DNA of 64,000 nt from Liberibacter crescens BT-1 (GTDB taxonomy: Bacteria > Pseudomonadota > Alphaproteobacteria > Rhizobiales > Rhizobiaceae): assembly GCF_000325745.1 (NCBI RefSeq), contig NC_019907.1, positions 1,398,501-1,462,500 of the forward strand. Direction: 5' to 3'. The stretch's first letter is position 1, and every line of letters starts with the position of its first letter. Under the pieces are notes generated by a model. That model ran no database searches. It saw nothing but the letters and a program-made list of their open reading frames with translations, and was not told the origin of the DNA. Shown piece by piece: positions 1 to 8,697 of this stretch. The translations under genes and the position numbers were made by a program.

Positions 1-3
1 TAG

Positions 4-783
4 CTACTGAGATGAAGTTGATGACCCGGATGAAGTTGATGACCCGGATGTACTTCCCGTACCAGAAGAAGTATTCTGACGATAAGTTTGCATAGTATTA
101 TTACGCTGAGCAGCATCAGCAGGTGTCATCATACGTGGACCTAACAAATCACTTGGATTAACCATCTGCGCTGCTAGATTTTTCTGATAAGCACAACCAA
201 AATTTTTCCAATCGCGATTAGACATACTATCTAATATGTTGTCCGTCCATTGCCCACACTCGTGGAGTAGAGAAGGTCTAATTGAAAAATAGCTCATGCG
301 TACCACTTTAACATTCTCATCGCCATCAGAATTATAGACTCTTTCACTAATATTTGCAGAATTAATACCTTTTGATACTAATACTGAGCGAATCTGATTA
401 ACAAAAAATATTGTATCAGAAACATTCTGATCTTTGCTTGGCCTCATAATAGCAACAACCCAACCATTATCAGATTTATAATCCTCTGCAAAACCTCTTA
501 TTGTATCAACCATATCTATAGGTAATGTATTTTTTCTGTGATAAACTGGCAAATCAAGAGTATGCTCTGTCTCTTTCAGAACAATTTTATGTCTCTTACG
601 ATAATCACTGCTATCATCTTCAATTGAACTTTGCCTTGTTGTGGTACAAGAAGACATTAAAATTACAGATTGGATTAAGCATAATATTACCAAAGAATTT
701 TTTGACAATAAAATTGCAATTCGGAAAAGGTACTTACTGAAAACATGATTTAAAAAATGCAGTTTTCTAAGTATATTGTTCAT
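4..783 (-). CDS. cpaD: CpaD-like pilus assembly lipoprotein
   Basis: Probable Tad/Flp pilus biogenesis protein CpaD, a periplasmic or outer-membrane lipoprotein that works with the CpaC secretin. I start it at 783 (MNNILRKLHF); the open frame continues to 882 but that would overlap the end of cpaC. A hydrophobic stretch ends in an LMSSC lipobox about 50 residues in, followed by the CpaD-type body with GWVVAIMRP and a conserved tail motif NLAAQMVNPSDLLGPR with a Cys in the preceding NFGCAYQ. The C-terminus is a Ser/Gly/Thr low-complexity tail encoded by an 18-bp tandem repeat. It is the last gene of the minus-strand cpaABCD run within the window; further tad genes would lie beyond the left edge. 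Role is from family knowledge. Confidence 0.85.
   Translation of the reverse strand: MNNILRKLHFLNHVFSKYLFRIAILLSKNSLVILCLIQSVILMSSCTTTRQSSIEDDSSDYRKRHKIVLKETEHTLDLPVYHRKNTLPIDMVDTIRGFAEDYKSDNGWVVAIMRPSKDQNVSDTIFFVNQIRSVLVSKGINSANISERVYNSDGDENVKVVRMSYFSIRPSLLHECGQWTDNILDSMSNRDWKNFGCAYQKNLAAQMVNPSDLLGPRMMTPADAAQRNNTMQTYRQNTSSGTGSTSGSSTSSGSSTSSQ
11..50. repeat. 18-bp tandem repeat in cpaD 3' end
   Basis: Two perfect copies of an 18-bp unit (11-28 and 29-46) plus the start of a third. In frame they add SGSSTS blocks to the CpaD tail. A repeat of this kind can change copy number by slippage without breaking the reading frame. Confidence 0.85.
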
Positions 784-796
784 TACATGTCCTATC

Positions 797-2284
797 TTAT
801 TTGTATATGAAGCCAATTGTACCTTGATAAGGTCGCTGTGCCTTTGGAATATCCATACCACTTCTATAAACTTTATGAACACGATTTAAGAAAAAAGAAG
901 TAGGATCACTTTCAAGAGTAAAATTATCATCTGGGCGAGACAAAGAATTACGCGATACTGGTTTCACAAGGTAAGGTGTCGCAATAATAACAGTTTCCGT
1001 TTCATTCCTATCCAAACTTTTATTTCTAAACAAGGCTCCCAAAATAGGAATCTGAGACAAAACCGGTACACCTAAAGTACCATGCTGAGTCTCAGATTTT
1101 ATCAACCCTGCTAACGCAATCGACCCTCCTGAAGGCAATTCAACAGTAGTTTCAGTTCTACGTGTGCGAAACTCTGGAGGAGTACTTGCGGTGGCAATAG
1201 CATTAGGTGTCACAGGTTCAGAAACTTCTGTTTGAATACGCAGACTAATACGCCCTGGAGCCAAAACTGTTGGAGTAAAATTCAACAGGACACCAAATTC
1301 ACGAGTTTGAAAATTAGTTGTACCATTTTTATCTACAGTAGGGTATAAACGCTCACCACCAGACCTAAAACTAGCACTTTGACCTGAAACAGCAGTCAAA
1401 GTTGGCTCAGCTAGAGTACGAATTACACGAGCTTGCTCAAGAGCACGTAAAGCACTTTCCAATGAATAGTGACCGGCAACCCCGCCTATATTAATAAGGG
1501 TTTCTTGTTGACCGCTACTTCCTTCTGTTAATCCTAGAGCACTGAAGGAGCTGAGTTTGTGCCCAAGAGAACTCGCTGAACGAGTAAGTGAATTAGTAAA
1601 TCCTATTTGCTTCAGTATTTCACGCCGAACTTCTGCAACAGTAATCTTAAGAGTAACCTGATCCTCACCCTCAATATCCAACAAATTAACAACCGTTGAT
1701 ACCCGTCTGTCTTCTTGTAAAGATAAAGATTGACCCGCTGATGCTGTTTGAGTAGTTGCTTCTCCTCCTTTAATAAAAGCATTAGCCAAATCAACTGCTT
1801 TTTGAGAATCCTGAATAGTGCGAACAGTTCCATGTAATACAATATTATCAGAAACAATTTCAGTACTTATATTCGAGTCAGGAATAAAGCGCCTTAAATT
1901 AGCCTCAAGATTTCCAATATCACGTTCAATTTTAACATTCATATTGAGAAGCTCTTTTCCATTAGCTCCAAATACAAACACGCTAGCCTGACCTACTTCT
2001 TTCCCAAAAAGGTATATCATTCTAGAAGAGCGCGTTACTACATCTGCTTTTTTGGGATCAGAAACAAGAACATCGACAATATCATCAGGAAAAGTGATAA
2101 CTAAAGCCTTATACAACCCAACAGAAATATTTTTATCTCTTCCTATTTCTGACAAACGCACCCTTATCACAGAATTATTATTATAAAAATTATCAGCTTG
2201 GGCAAAAAATATCCCCAAAATATAGAAAGCACTTATAAAAAATATGCGAATACTATTGAAGATTTGTCGTAGTAAGCTATTCAT
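797..2284 (-). CDS. cpaC: CpaC-type outer-membrane secretin of the Tad/Flp pilus
   Basis: Outer-membrane channel through which the Flp pilus leaves the cell. 495 residues, usual family length: a signal-anchor N-terminus (about residues 10-30), a pilus N0-like domain (about 35-115, with PDDIVDVLVSDPKKADVV and IYLFGKEVGQASVFVFG), a BON/N1-like part, and the C-terminal secretin domain ending in the conserved VPVLSQIPILGALF and an ETVIIATPYLVKP strand. The start ATG overlaps the stop of cpaB by 4 bases, implying translational coupling. Function is established for this family; no oddity seen. Confidence 0.93.
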   Translation of the reverse strand: MNSLLRQIFNSIRIFFISAFYILGIFFAQADNFYNNNSVIRVRLSEIGRDKNISVGLYKALVITFPDDIVDVLVSDPKKADVVTRSSRMIYLFGKEVGQASVFVFGANGKELLNMNVKIERDIGNLEANLRRFIPDSNISTEIVSDNIVLHGTVRTIQDSQKAVDLANAFIKGGEATTQTASAGQSLSLQEDRRVSTVVNLLDIEGEDQVTLKITVAEVRREILKQIGFTNSLTRSASSLGHKLSSFSALGLTEGSSGQQETLINIGGVAGHYSLESALRALEQARVIRTLAEPTLTAVSGQSASFRSGGERLYPTVDKNGTTNFQTREFGVLLNFTPTVLAPGRISLRIQTEVSEPVTPNAIATASTPPEFRTRRTETTVELPSGGSIALAGLIKSETQHGTLGVPVLSQIPILGALFRNKSLDRNETETVIIATPYLVKPVSRNSLSRPDDNFTLESDPTSFFLNRVHKVYRSGMDIPKAQRPYQGTIGFIYK

Positions 2285-3081
2285 TTCGACAGTCCTTCTA
2301 TATTATTATGATGAGAAACAACTCCTGATTTTATAATTTCTACGCCACCACCACCCAAAAATCCATGTGGATAGTCTGTATCAGGCTCCTTGGAATCAGC
2401 TGTAGAACGCAATACAAGAGCTAATCTACTCGCCATTTGCTGTGCCGAAAGTATAACTTTTACTTGCTCAGGAGTAAGCTCTAAAGTTGCTGTTGATCCA
2501 ATTGATGATTTTTGTCCATCTTTTCCATCTTCTATATTTTGATCTATAGCAAGAACCCTTATGTTACTCAGTATAGTTTCAGCAGAAGATTTCCCTTCTT
2601 CAAGCATACGTACCATCATCACATCAACACGATCATTGGGCAATATAAAACCTCCTGCGCCTGTTGAAACAGAAATATCCATGGCAATGGCACGCTTTCC
2701 AGAGGGAAGAATAGACGACATGATCCTATTAGAAGAATCTACCAACTTTTCAGTACGCACTGGCTCACCCTTTAAAATAGGCAAACGTATTACAGCGCCA
2801 TCCAATTCTTCAATTGCTTTAGGACGTTTATCTTCAGTAATAAAACCGTCAAAAACATTATCTGCAGGCCATGCAATCCAAGATAAAATATTTTTATTGA
2901 TTCTTGCGCCTATAGGTATATTTTCATTAGACACTAAAACATTAGCAAACTTTATAGTTGAGCTTTTTTCTATCTCAACTTTTTGAACAGGGCGATTTCT
3001 TGCAAGATGCATTGCCAAAATTCCAGCAAATCCGGCCGCAACGGCAGATACGGCAAGTATTGTAATTCGAACGAGTTTCAT
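2281..3081 (-). CDS. cpaB: Flp pilus assembly protein CpaB/RcpC
   Basis: Periplasmic Tad pilus assembly factor with a SAF domain. An N-terminal membrane anchor (about residues 5-25) is followed by the SAF-type segment (VLVSNENIPIGARINKNILSW) and the CpaB hallmark IAMDISVSTGAGGFILPNDRVDVMMV. The start at 3081 is preceded by a GCAGGAAA ribosome site. 266 residues, normal length. It overlaps cpaC by 4 bases and lies 83 bases below cpaA; these genes are probably one transcript. Confidence 0.93.
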   Translation of the reverse strand: MKLVRITILAVSAVAAGFAGILAMHLARNRPVQKVEIEKSSTIKFANVLVSNENIPIGARINKNILSWIAWPADNVFDGFITEDKRPKAIEELDGAVIRLPILKGEPVRTEKLVDSSNRIMSSILPSGKRAIAMDISVSTGAGGFILPNDRVDVMMVRMLEEGKSSAETILSNIRVLAIDQNIEDGKDGQKSSIGSTATLELTPEQVKVILSAQQMASRLALVLRSTADSKEPDTDYPHGFLGGGGVEIIKSGVVSHHNNIEGLSK

Positions 3082-3164
3082 TTTATTTCCTGCGGGCTAA
3101 TAAATATAAATATATACAATGCTCTTCATTAGTATAATTATGGTTAACATTTTTTGATTAAATA

Positions 3165-3680
3165 CTAATTAATTAATCCATTAAGTGCTATTTTAAATAT
3201 AACGCTGTCCGGATAGGATATAAAACCGGCAACAGCAATAGCTAAGCCATAAGGTATTTTATCAGAGATCAGAAGGCTTGAAGGAATTGGCATACCTGTT
3301 ACTGAAATCCAGAAACGCTGAGACCTAAGAAACACAACAATCAAGGACAAAATTCCTCCAAGAATAGAAACATAAATTAAAAATTCCACAAGAGATGAAT
3401 CCCATCCGAACCATACAGCCATAGATGTTAAAAGCTTTACATCTCCACCGCCCATTATATTCATTGCAAACAAAAAGAAACAAAAAGAAAACAAAATAAA
3501 GCCTGCCAAAAAATGCAATCCAATTAACGAAATCTCAAAATTCATAAATGGGAGAACCAAAACAAATGAACCCAACAAAACAACTGAAACACGATTAGGG
3601 ATCGTCGTAGAAAAAAGATCAGAAAATGCTGCAACTGCCAAACAAAAAGGCACTACAAGAAAAACGATAGCAGGAATCAC
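3165..3680 (-). CDS. cpaA: CpaA/TadV prepilin peptidase
   Basis: Inner-membrane aspartyl protease that trims Flp prepilins before assembly. 171 residues, largely hydrophobic with about five or six membrane segments. The two catalytic aspartates of type IV prepilin peptidases are visible: the first in AAFSDLFSTTIPN and the second in the GGGDVKLL motif. Start is GTG at 3680, with an AGGTAGAAGA ribosome site just upstream. Substrates are the Flp pilins encoded between 4.3 and 6.6 kb. Confidence 0.9.
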   Translation of the reverse strand: MIPAIVFLVVPFCLAVAAFSDLFSTTIPNRVSVVLLGSFVLVLPFMNFEISLIGLHFLAGFILFSFCFFLFAMNIMGGGDVKLLTSMAVWFGWDSSLVEFLIYVSILGGILSLIVVFLRSQRFWISVTGMPIPSSLLISDKIPYGLAIAVAGFISYPDSVIFKIALNGLIN

Positions 3681-4281
3681 TCTTCTACCTTTCTTTAAAA
3701 AATTTTAAAACATAAAGAAATCGACATTATATCTATATAAAAATAAATATATAATACTTAATAATTTCAAAAAAAAATAAAATAAAATATACTTTCTCTT
3801 ATACTTAGTAATATTAAATAATACAAATGAAAATTTATTTTCAAAAATATTTTATACATTAATAATTAATTATTTTCTAAAATTCAGGAAAGTCCTGATC
3901 ACTTTAAATAAAAAATTATGTATAATTTTACTTGTATATTCATACTAAATTATAATTATTATTAACCTCAAAATTCAGACAATCTGATTAAAATATTCCT
4001 TAAAATTTATACAGATTTAAAATAAGCTTCATATATTGCATGTATTGCATGATATACAAAATTGCTATAGAATTAATAATTAATTCTAAATAATTAGAAA
4101 GCTCCTTTAAATACAAAAAATATCTAAAACCATTTTTATAAATATAATGATTGTTTAAAAACTTTTTATTTTAAATTGCTTTTTATAGCTTGTTTATTAT
4201 GTTTTTCTAAAAAATACAAATTATTAGTAGTTTAATTTTTTTAATAATAAATAGTCTATCATTATCAATGCGGAGGATAAA
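3681..4281. other. AT-rich divergent intergenic region between cpaA and the first flp gene
   Basis: About 600 bases of very AT-rich DNA with many short TTTATA/TATAAT-like words and no credible ORF longer than a few codons. It must contain the leftward promoter of cpaABCD and the rightward promoter of the first pilin gene, but the base composition is too biased to place them with confidence. Confidence 0.6.
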
Positions 4282-4527
4282 ATGGTTGATATGTTTATAC
4301 GCTGTAAAATTGCCAATTGTGGAGCTACTGCTATAGAATATGCTATACTTGCAGCTGTTATTTCTATTGCAGTTATTGCTGCAGCACAATCAATGGGAGT
4401 AGCAATCAGCAATAACTTTAATACCATTGCGAAAGTTGTAAATACAGCAAATTCTCAAAATTATCAAAGCTTTGATTCCCCAAAAAAGCTAAATACACAG
4501 GATCAACTTTTTAAAGTAAAACCATAA
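4282..4527 (+). CDS. flp: Flp family type IVb pilin (copy 1)
   Basis: Small pilin subunit of the Tad pilus. 81 residues: a short basic leader, the Flp cleavage motif CGATAIEYAILAA with the Glu-Tyr pair, and a single hydrophobic helix (about residues 15-40). It has a longer, polar C-terminal tail than the other four copies. A good GGAGG ribosome site lies 7 bases before the ATG. A hairpin with a T-run follows at 4557-4590. Confidence 0.9.
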   Translation: MVDMFIRCKIANCGATAIEYAILAAVISIAVIAAAQSMGVAISNNFNTIAKVVNTANSQNYQSFDSPKKLNTQDQLFKVKP

Positions 4528-4556
4528 ATATATTGATTATTGTATAATTTTACAAA

Positions 4557-4590
4557 CTGTAGGCCTATAATTATAGGTCTGCAGTTTTTC
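4557..4590 (+). terminator. rho-independent terminator after flp copy 1
   Basis: Near-palindrome CTGTAGGCCTATA ... TATAGGTCTGCAG (4557-4584, with wobble pairs) followed by a run of T. It ends transcription of the pilin gene 30 bases upstream. Confidence 0.8.
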
Positions 4591-4969
4591 ATTTATTAAA
4601 ATTTTAAAATAACATTTCAAAAAAATTCAAAGAGCAAACTTCTCAATAAGAAGCTTTTTACAAATTATTAATAATACTTTTAATAGTTTTTTACTTATTG
4701 CAATTTTAATGTGTAAATTAATTATATTTAAATTAATACGTTTATATAGGATAATTACAAGGTTGTATTAGTATTACTTCTATCAAGTAAAAGTTTTTAA
4801 AACAAAAAATTGCTTTTGTAATAGAAAGCTACTATCTTTGGTAGATATCTTTGCATCTCTTGCCTAGTAACTAGAATAATTAATTATCTCAATTTAGATA
4901 ACACAGCCAAATTATCCTCTTATGGCCAAAAGGATAGATTAGTTATGTTCAAATTAAAGGAAACAAGAA
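4591..4969. other. intergenic region between flp copies 1 and 2
   Basis: About 380 bases, AT-rich, no ORF with a ribosome site. Because a terminator precedes it, it should hold a separate promoter for the pilin at 4970. I see nothing else I can name. Confidence 0.5.
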
Positions 4970-5158
4970 ATGAAAAATATCATACACCGTTTTATACACG
5001 ATCAATCTGGAGCTGTTGCTATAGAATATGCCATGCTTATTGCCCTTATTTCATTAGCTTTAATTGCTGCAGCAAGTACCCTAGCACAAAGCATTGGTAC
5101 ACTGTTTAACAATATCGGTAATAAGTTAACAACGCTACCCCTATCACCAGCTAAATAA
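4970..5158 (+). CDS. flp: Flp family type IVb pilin (copy 2)
   Basis: 62-residue Flp pilin. The leader ends in DQSGAVAIEYAMLIAL, the conserved G|xxxxEY processing motif cut by CpaA, followed by one hydrophobic helix and a short polar end. A ribosome site (AAAGGAAAC) precedes the ATG. Typical length for the family; function follows from motif and from the neighbouring cpa genes. Confidence 0.9.
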   Translation: MKNIIHRFIHDQSGAVAIEYAMLIALISLALIAAASTLAQSIGTLFNNIGNKLTTLPLSPAK

Positions 5159-5414
5159 AATCCAGTTCAACCAATATTACACTTAGAAAGGAACTAATAT
5201 ATTATATCAGGAGCAACAAAATTGTTGCCTTTATTGTGCACTAAACATTAAAGTTATAACAACTTGTTCTCCTGATCTATTACCCAACATATTTATTATC
5301 TTAACATTAAAGATACAATAAAGATATAATACTTTAATTAAAATAACTCTTGAGAAGAAAATTATAACTTCTCATAATATACATACATTCAATAAAACTT
5401 TACCCTATTCCAGT

Positions 5415-5591
5415 TTAATTTACAGTATTCATAGCTGAAATAATCACATTAAAATTATTGTTGATAGATTGTGTAGTCTTAGTTAATACAAGAATCATTG
5501 CCATAGCAACCAAACTGGTTAGAAAAACATATTCTATGGCCGTGGCTCCAGATTCATCTTTAAAAAAAACCTGTAAAATATTAAAACTCAT
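5415..5591 (-). CDS. flp: Flp family type IVb pilin (copy 3)
   Basis: 58-residue Flp pilin. It begins MSFNILQVFFKDESGATAIE, nearly identical to the N-terminus of the copy at 5878-6069, but its hydrophobic helix and end (SLVAMAMILVL; VIISAMNTVN) differ. The 5' flank of this gene is part of a tandem duplication with the next copy. The differing C-terminal half suggests divergence or recombination after duplication. Confidence 0.85.
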   Translation of the reverse strand: MSFNILQVFFKDESGATAIEYVFLTSLVAMAMILVLTKTTQSINNNFNVIISAMNTVN

Positions 5592-5783
5592 AAAATTCTT
5601 CCTACATTGTATTTCTTAAAGAAAAAAGTTGTTTTTTATAAAACAAAGAATCTTCATTAGAAGATATATAAACTTGTTCTATCAACATAAAAAATAATAC
5701 TATGAAAAACTTCAAATCTAATGAACAGAAACAATAAAAATTTTCAAAATAATCAAATCCCAACAAAGATACACAAAAAAATA

Positions 5784-5813
5784 AGCTGTAGATTTATTCC
5801 TAAATCTACAGCT
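5784..5813 (-). terminator. perfect hairpin terminator after flp copy 4
   Basis: A 13-bp perfect stem (AGCTGTAGATTTA with its complement around a TTCC loop). On the minus strand it is followed by a T-rich run, so it terminates the flp gene at 5878-6069. An identical hairpin lies at 6274-6303. Confidence 0.85.
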
Positions 5814-5877
5814 CTAATGTCACAATATATCAAGAAAAAATTGCTGAATTATCGCAACTAAAGACCCTTATGCGGTT

Positions 5878-6069
5878 CTATGATGGATATTTTGAACTTG
5901 CATTATTCATCTTTGCAGCAAGAAGATTAAAGTTATTGTTTATAGCCCCACCTAGAGCTGTTGCACCAGCAATTAAGGCAACTGAAACAAGAGCAGCAAT
6001 CAAACCATATTCTATAGCCGTGGCTCCAGATTCATCTCTGAAAAAAACCTGTAAAAGATTAAAACTCAT
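5878..6069 (-). CDS. flp: Flp family type IVb pilin (copy 4)
   Basis: 63-residue Flp pilin with leader MSFNLLQVFFRDESG, processing motif GATAIEYGLIAAL and a single hydrophobic helix, then NNNFNLLAAKMNNASS. Very close to the copy at 6388-6576 through the helix and to the copy at 5415-5591 in the leader. A terminator hairpin lies immediately downstream at 5784-5813. Likely a major pilin candidate, since it is the most family-typical of the five. Confidence 0.9.
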   Translation of the reverse strand: MSFNLLQVFFRDESGATAIEYGLIAALVSVALIAGATALGGAINNNFNLLAAKMNNASSKYPS

Positions 6070-6273
6070 AAAATAATTCCTATATTGTATTTCTTAAAGA
6101 AAAAAATTTTAAAAAAAGTTGTTTTTTATAAAACAAAGAATATTCATTAGAAGATATATAAACTTGTTCTATCAATATAAAAAATAATACTATGAAAAAC
6201 TTCAAATCTAATGAACAAAAACAATAAAAATTTTCAAAATAATCAAATACCAACAAAGATACACAAAAAAATA

Positions 6274-6303
6274 AGCTGTAGATTTATTCCTAAATCTACA
6301 GCT
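6274..6303 (-). terminator. perfect hairpin terminator after flp copy 5
   Basis: Second copy of the 13-bp perfect stem with TTCC loop and minus-strand T-run, downstream of the flp gene at 6388-6576. It is part of the tandem duplication. Confidence 0.85.
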
Positions 6304-6387
6304 CTAATGTCACAATATATCAAGAAAAAATTGCTGAATTATCGCCACTAAAGACCCTTATGCGGTTCTATGATGGATATTTTTGAC

Positions 6388-6576
6388 TTATGGTTTAATA
6401 GCACTTGAAACATTCATTTTTTTAGCAAGTTTCTTGATTGTGTTGCTTATAGAATTCCCTAGAGCTGTTGCACCAGCAATTAAGGCGACTGAAACAAGAG
6501 CAGCAATCAAACCATATTCTATAGCTGTGGCTCCAGATTCATCTTTATAAAAACCTTTAAAAAATCTAACATATAT
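6388..6576 (-). pseudogene. flp: Flp pilin (copy 5) with no standard start codon
   Basis: The frame encodes a complete Flp pilin: FFKGFYKDESGATAIEYGLI, hydrophobic helix, then KKLAKKMNVSSAIKP and a stop. No ATG, GTG or TTG lies in frame between the ribosome-site-like AAAGG and the conserved core. The codon at the expected place is ATA (6576-6574), so either the start was lost (ATG to ATA) or the gene uses a rare ATA/ATT start and is weakly expressed. The out-of-frame ATG at 6572 leads to an early stop. I list it as a probable pseudogene; a sequencing check would settle it. Confidence 0.7.
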
Positions 6577-6823
6577 AAAATCCTTTACTTTTAAAAAAAA
6601 TAATAAATAAAAATTTAGATAAACGTAGCGTATATGTCAACATGGATTGCTGTCAATTTTCAGATAAGCAATGCAGGTAGTGTTTTTTTGCAATACACAT
6701 ACAAAAATTTTTTTTATCATAATCAAGTAATTTTTTAAAATTTTAATTTATTAATGAGTATTTAATATATCAAATACTATAATAAATAAAAATATTTACT
6801 CTAAAATTTTGAGGTCCAATTCA

Positions 6824-7219
6824 ATGAAATTTATAATGACCATTATAATTTTTGCTACGTATATTATTTTTTATATAAACCCTGCTCTAGCTGAAAACAA
6901 AAATCAAATTCATATACCAATGGGTGAATCTAAAATAATTAAATTCGATATGCCTATTTCAAAAGTAATTATCGGTGATGTAAGAGTTTTAGATGCCATA
7001 GAAACAGACCCGCAAACGATAGTACTCACAACTAAAAATTATGGGAGCACTAACCTCGTAATACTTGATAAAGAGGGAAATATTGTAATAGATAAAACTG
7101 TTATTGTAACGGTATCCGAGAATAACACTGTACGAATTTACCGCCAAACAAAACGTGAAGTATTTTCCTGCAATCCAAACTGCGAAAGCAATGAAATAAT
7201 ACCAAACACTGTAAAATAA
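6824..7219 (+). CDS. stand-alone pilus-formation N-terminal domain protein
   Basis: About 130 residues: a signal peptide (hydrophobic to ALAEN, about residue 24), then a domain like the N-terminus of CpaC secretins (IHIPMGESKIIKFDMPISKV; VLTTKNYGSTNLVILDKEGN), and a short tail with two Cys (SCNPNCESN). I start it at ATG 6824 because GAGGT lies 9 bases upstream. There is no secretin domain. Position next to the flp genes suggests a periplasmic partner of the Tad secretin; exact role unknown. Confidence 0.75.
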   Translation: MKFIMTIIIFATYIIFYINPALAENKNQIHIPMGESKIIKFDMPISKVIIGDVRVLDAIETDPQTIVLTTKNYGSTNLVILDKEGNIVIDKTVIVTVSENNTVRIYRQTKREVFSCNPNCESNEIIPNTVK

Positions 7220-7469
7220 AATTTCCTTTAAATTGATAATAATACTTAATTTAAGTAATCAAAAAATGACTTAAATTAACGTGTTTTTAGTGCACTCTAA
7301 TTACGAGAACTGTATTTAAAATCCCTATGATTGCATCTTGTTTAATAACTTTACCTCCTTAAATTTGAAGAGAGGAATTTCAATTCTATAAAAAAGATAT
7401 AAAAACATAGCCTTCACAGCAAAGAATACGTAATAGACTAACTTCTCTTCAAACAGGCTATTTTATTTT

Positions 7470-7661
7470 TCAATTTTTACGAGCTTCTGATGCAAGCAGA
7501 ATAGGAATACCTTTGCGAATTGGATATGCAAGGGATGCGTTCTCTGAAATAAGCTCTTTACCGTCAGCTGATAACATAAGATTAGCCCTTGTCACAGGAC
7601 ATACTAAAAGCTCTAATAGCTTTGGATCAATTGTACTAATATCGTTATCCATCTTCATCAC
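7470..7661 (-). CDS. Trm112 family protein (UPF0434)
   Basis: 63-residue protein of the Trm112/YcaR type, with the family core [33 protein letters not shown]. The family fold is a small zinc-ribbon-like domain known to activate methyltransferases in other organisms; here only one Cys is left in the CPVT segment, as in many bacterial members. It starts 2 bases after the stop of the Lon-N gene, so the two are co-transcribed. Confidence 0.85.
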   Translation of the reverse strand: MMKMDNDISTIDPKLLELLVCPVTRANLMLSADGKELISENASLAYPIRKGIPILLASEARKN

Positions 7662-7663
7662 CT

Positions 7664-8332
7664 CTATTGTAAATACTTCTTATAACCATAAGAATTATGT
7701 GCAAGAGTTATCTGCATAATAGCAATTAGTATTCGTGCACGTGTTCTAAAATCAGGGGCTTCCAGCAGTGCCTGTTTCTCAGCAGCGCTGAATACTGACA
7801 TCATAGAAAGCGAGTTTACTAAACCTACATTACTTGCTTTCTCAACACTTTCCCAATCAGCATCTAAATTATTTGCCAAAAGATAGTTACGAAAAACTTT
7901 TAATAAAGCCACACGGTCTACACCGCTATCTTCTTCGGCTTCAAGATCCGCAACAAACGGAGCAATATAAAAACAACGCCAAGGATTTAATTGATATGCC
8001 TCTTCCAATAATCGAAAGCGACAAATACCTGTGAGAGTAATGATATAGCCACCATCTCCTGTTTCAGCAAAAGCAGTAATACGCCCTATACAACCAATCT
8101 GAGACAAATACTGCTCTTGAGCTTTTACATGAAGATTGCAAATTTCCGGCTGTATCAACCCCACCAAACGATTACCTGCAAGAACAGAATCAACCATCGT
8201 TACACAAAAAGTTTCGAAGATATTAATCGACAAAGTACCTCCTGGCAACAATAACATGCCTAGAACAGGAAACACCGGTATCACGCTAGGAAGATCCTCA
8301 CGGGTTTTATATATCACATTAGTAAACTGCAT
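7664..8332 (-). CDS. LON peptidase substrate-binding domain protein
   Basis: About 222 residues corresponding to the N-terminal substrate-binding domain of Lon, without ATPase or protease domains ([28 protein letters not shown]-like; [23 protein letters not shown]). I choose ATG 8332 ([10 protein letters not shown]) because the open frame to 8416 has no family similarity upstream. It forms a two-gene operon with the Trm112-like gene; this arrangement is common in Rhizobiales. Molecular function is unknown. Confidence 0.85.
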   Translation of the reverse strand: MQFTNVIYKTREDLPSVIPVFPVLGMLLLPGGTLSINIFETFCVTMVDSVLAGNRLVGLIQPEICNLHVKAQEQYLSQIGCIGRITAFAETGDGGYIITLTGICRFRLLEEAYQLNPWRCFYIAPFVADLEAEEDSGVDRVALLKVFRNYLLANNLDADWESVEKASNVGLVNSLSMMSVFSAAEKQALLEAPDFRTRARILIAIMQITLAHNSYGYKKYLQ

Positions 8333-8697
8333 AAAATTACTCTTTATCCACCTTATCCACAAAAAAGGAGGATAAATCTTACTTCTTGTAAATAGATCTT
8401 GGTATTCATACTCCAAAACACAAGCCCAAAACCTAAAAAATCCTGAGAATTTTGCTTATAGCTTATAAAAGCAACATATTTAAATTTTTCTTCCCAAAAA
8501 TAAAAACCTAATTATAATGTATTATAGGATATAAAGATCTCAATTCAGAAAAAAGTAGCTCTTAATGAAAAGAAATTATAATAATGATTAGAAATACACT
8601 TGTTTACGGTTTAAAATATAAATATGGTTTAAGACCTTTTTCTCTGAAATTCTAAAATTTCAGATATGTTTTCAAAACAATTATACAAATATATGAC

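Larger units (their letters stand above)
5537..6382. repeat. long tandem duplication carrying flp gene 5' ends and terminators
   Basis: The block of roughly 355 bases at about 5537-5891 recurs almost unchanged at about 6016-6382. Each block holds the 5' end of a minus-strand flp gene, its upstream region and the terminator of the flp gene lying further right. The second block has small insertions near 6105. This is direct evidence that the minus-strand pilin genes arose by tandem duplication. Confidence 0.9.

Noticed and set aside
5205..5240. GCAACAA/TTGTTGC stem after flp copy 2 as a terminator
   Set aside because: Short stem with no proper T-run on the plus strand; too weak to list as a terminator.
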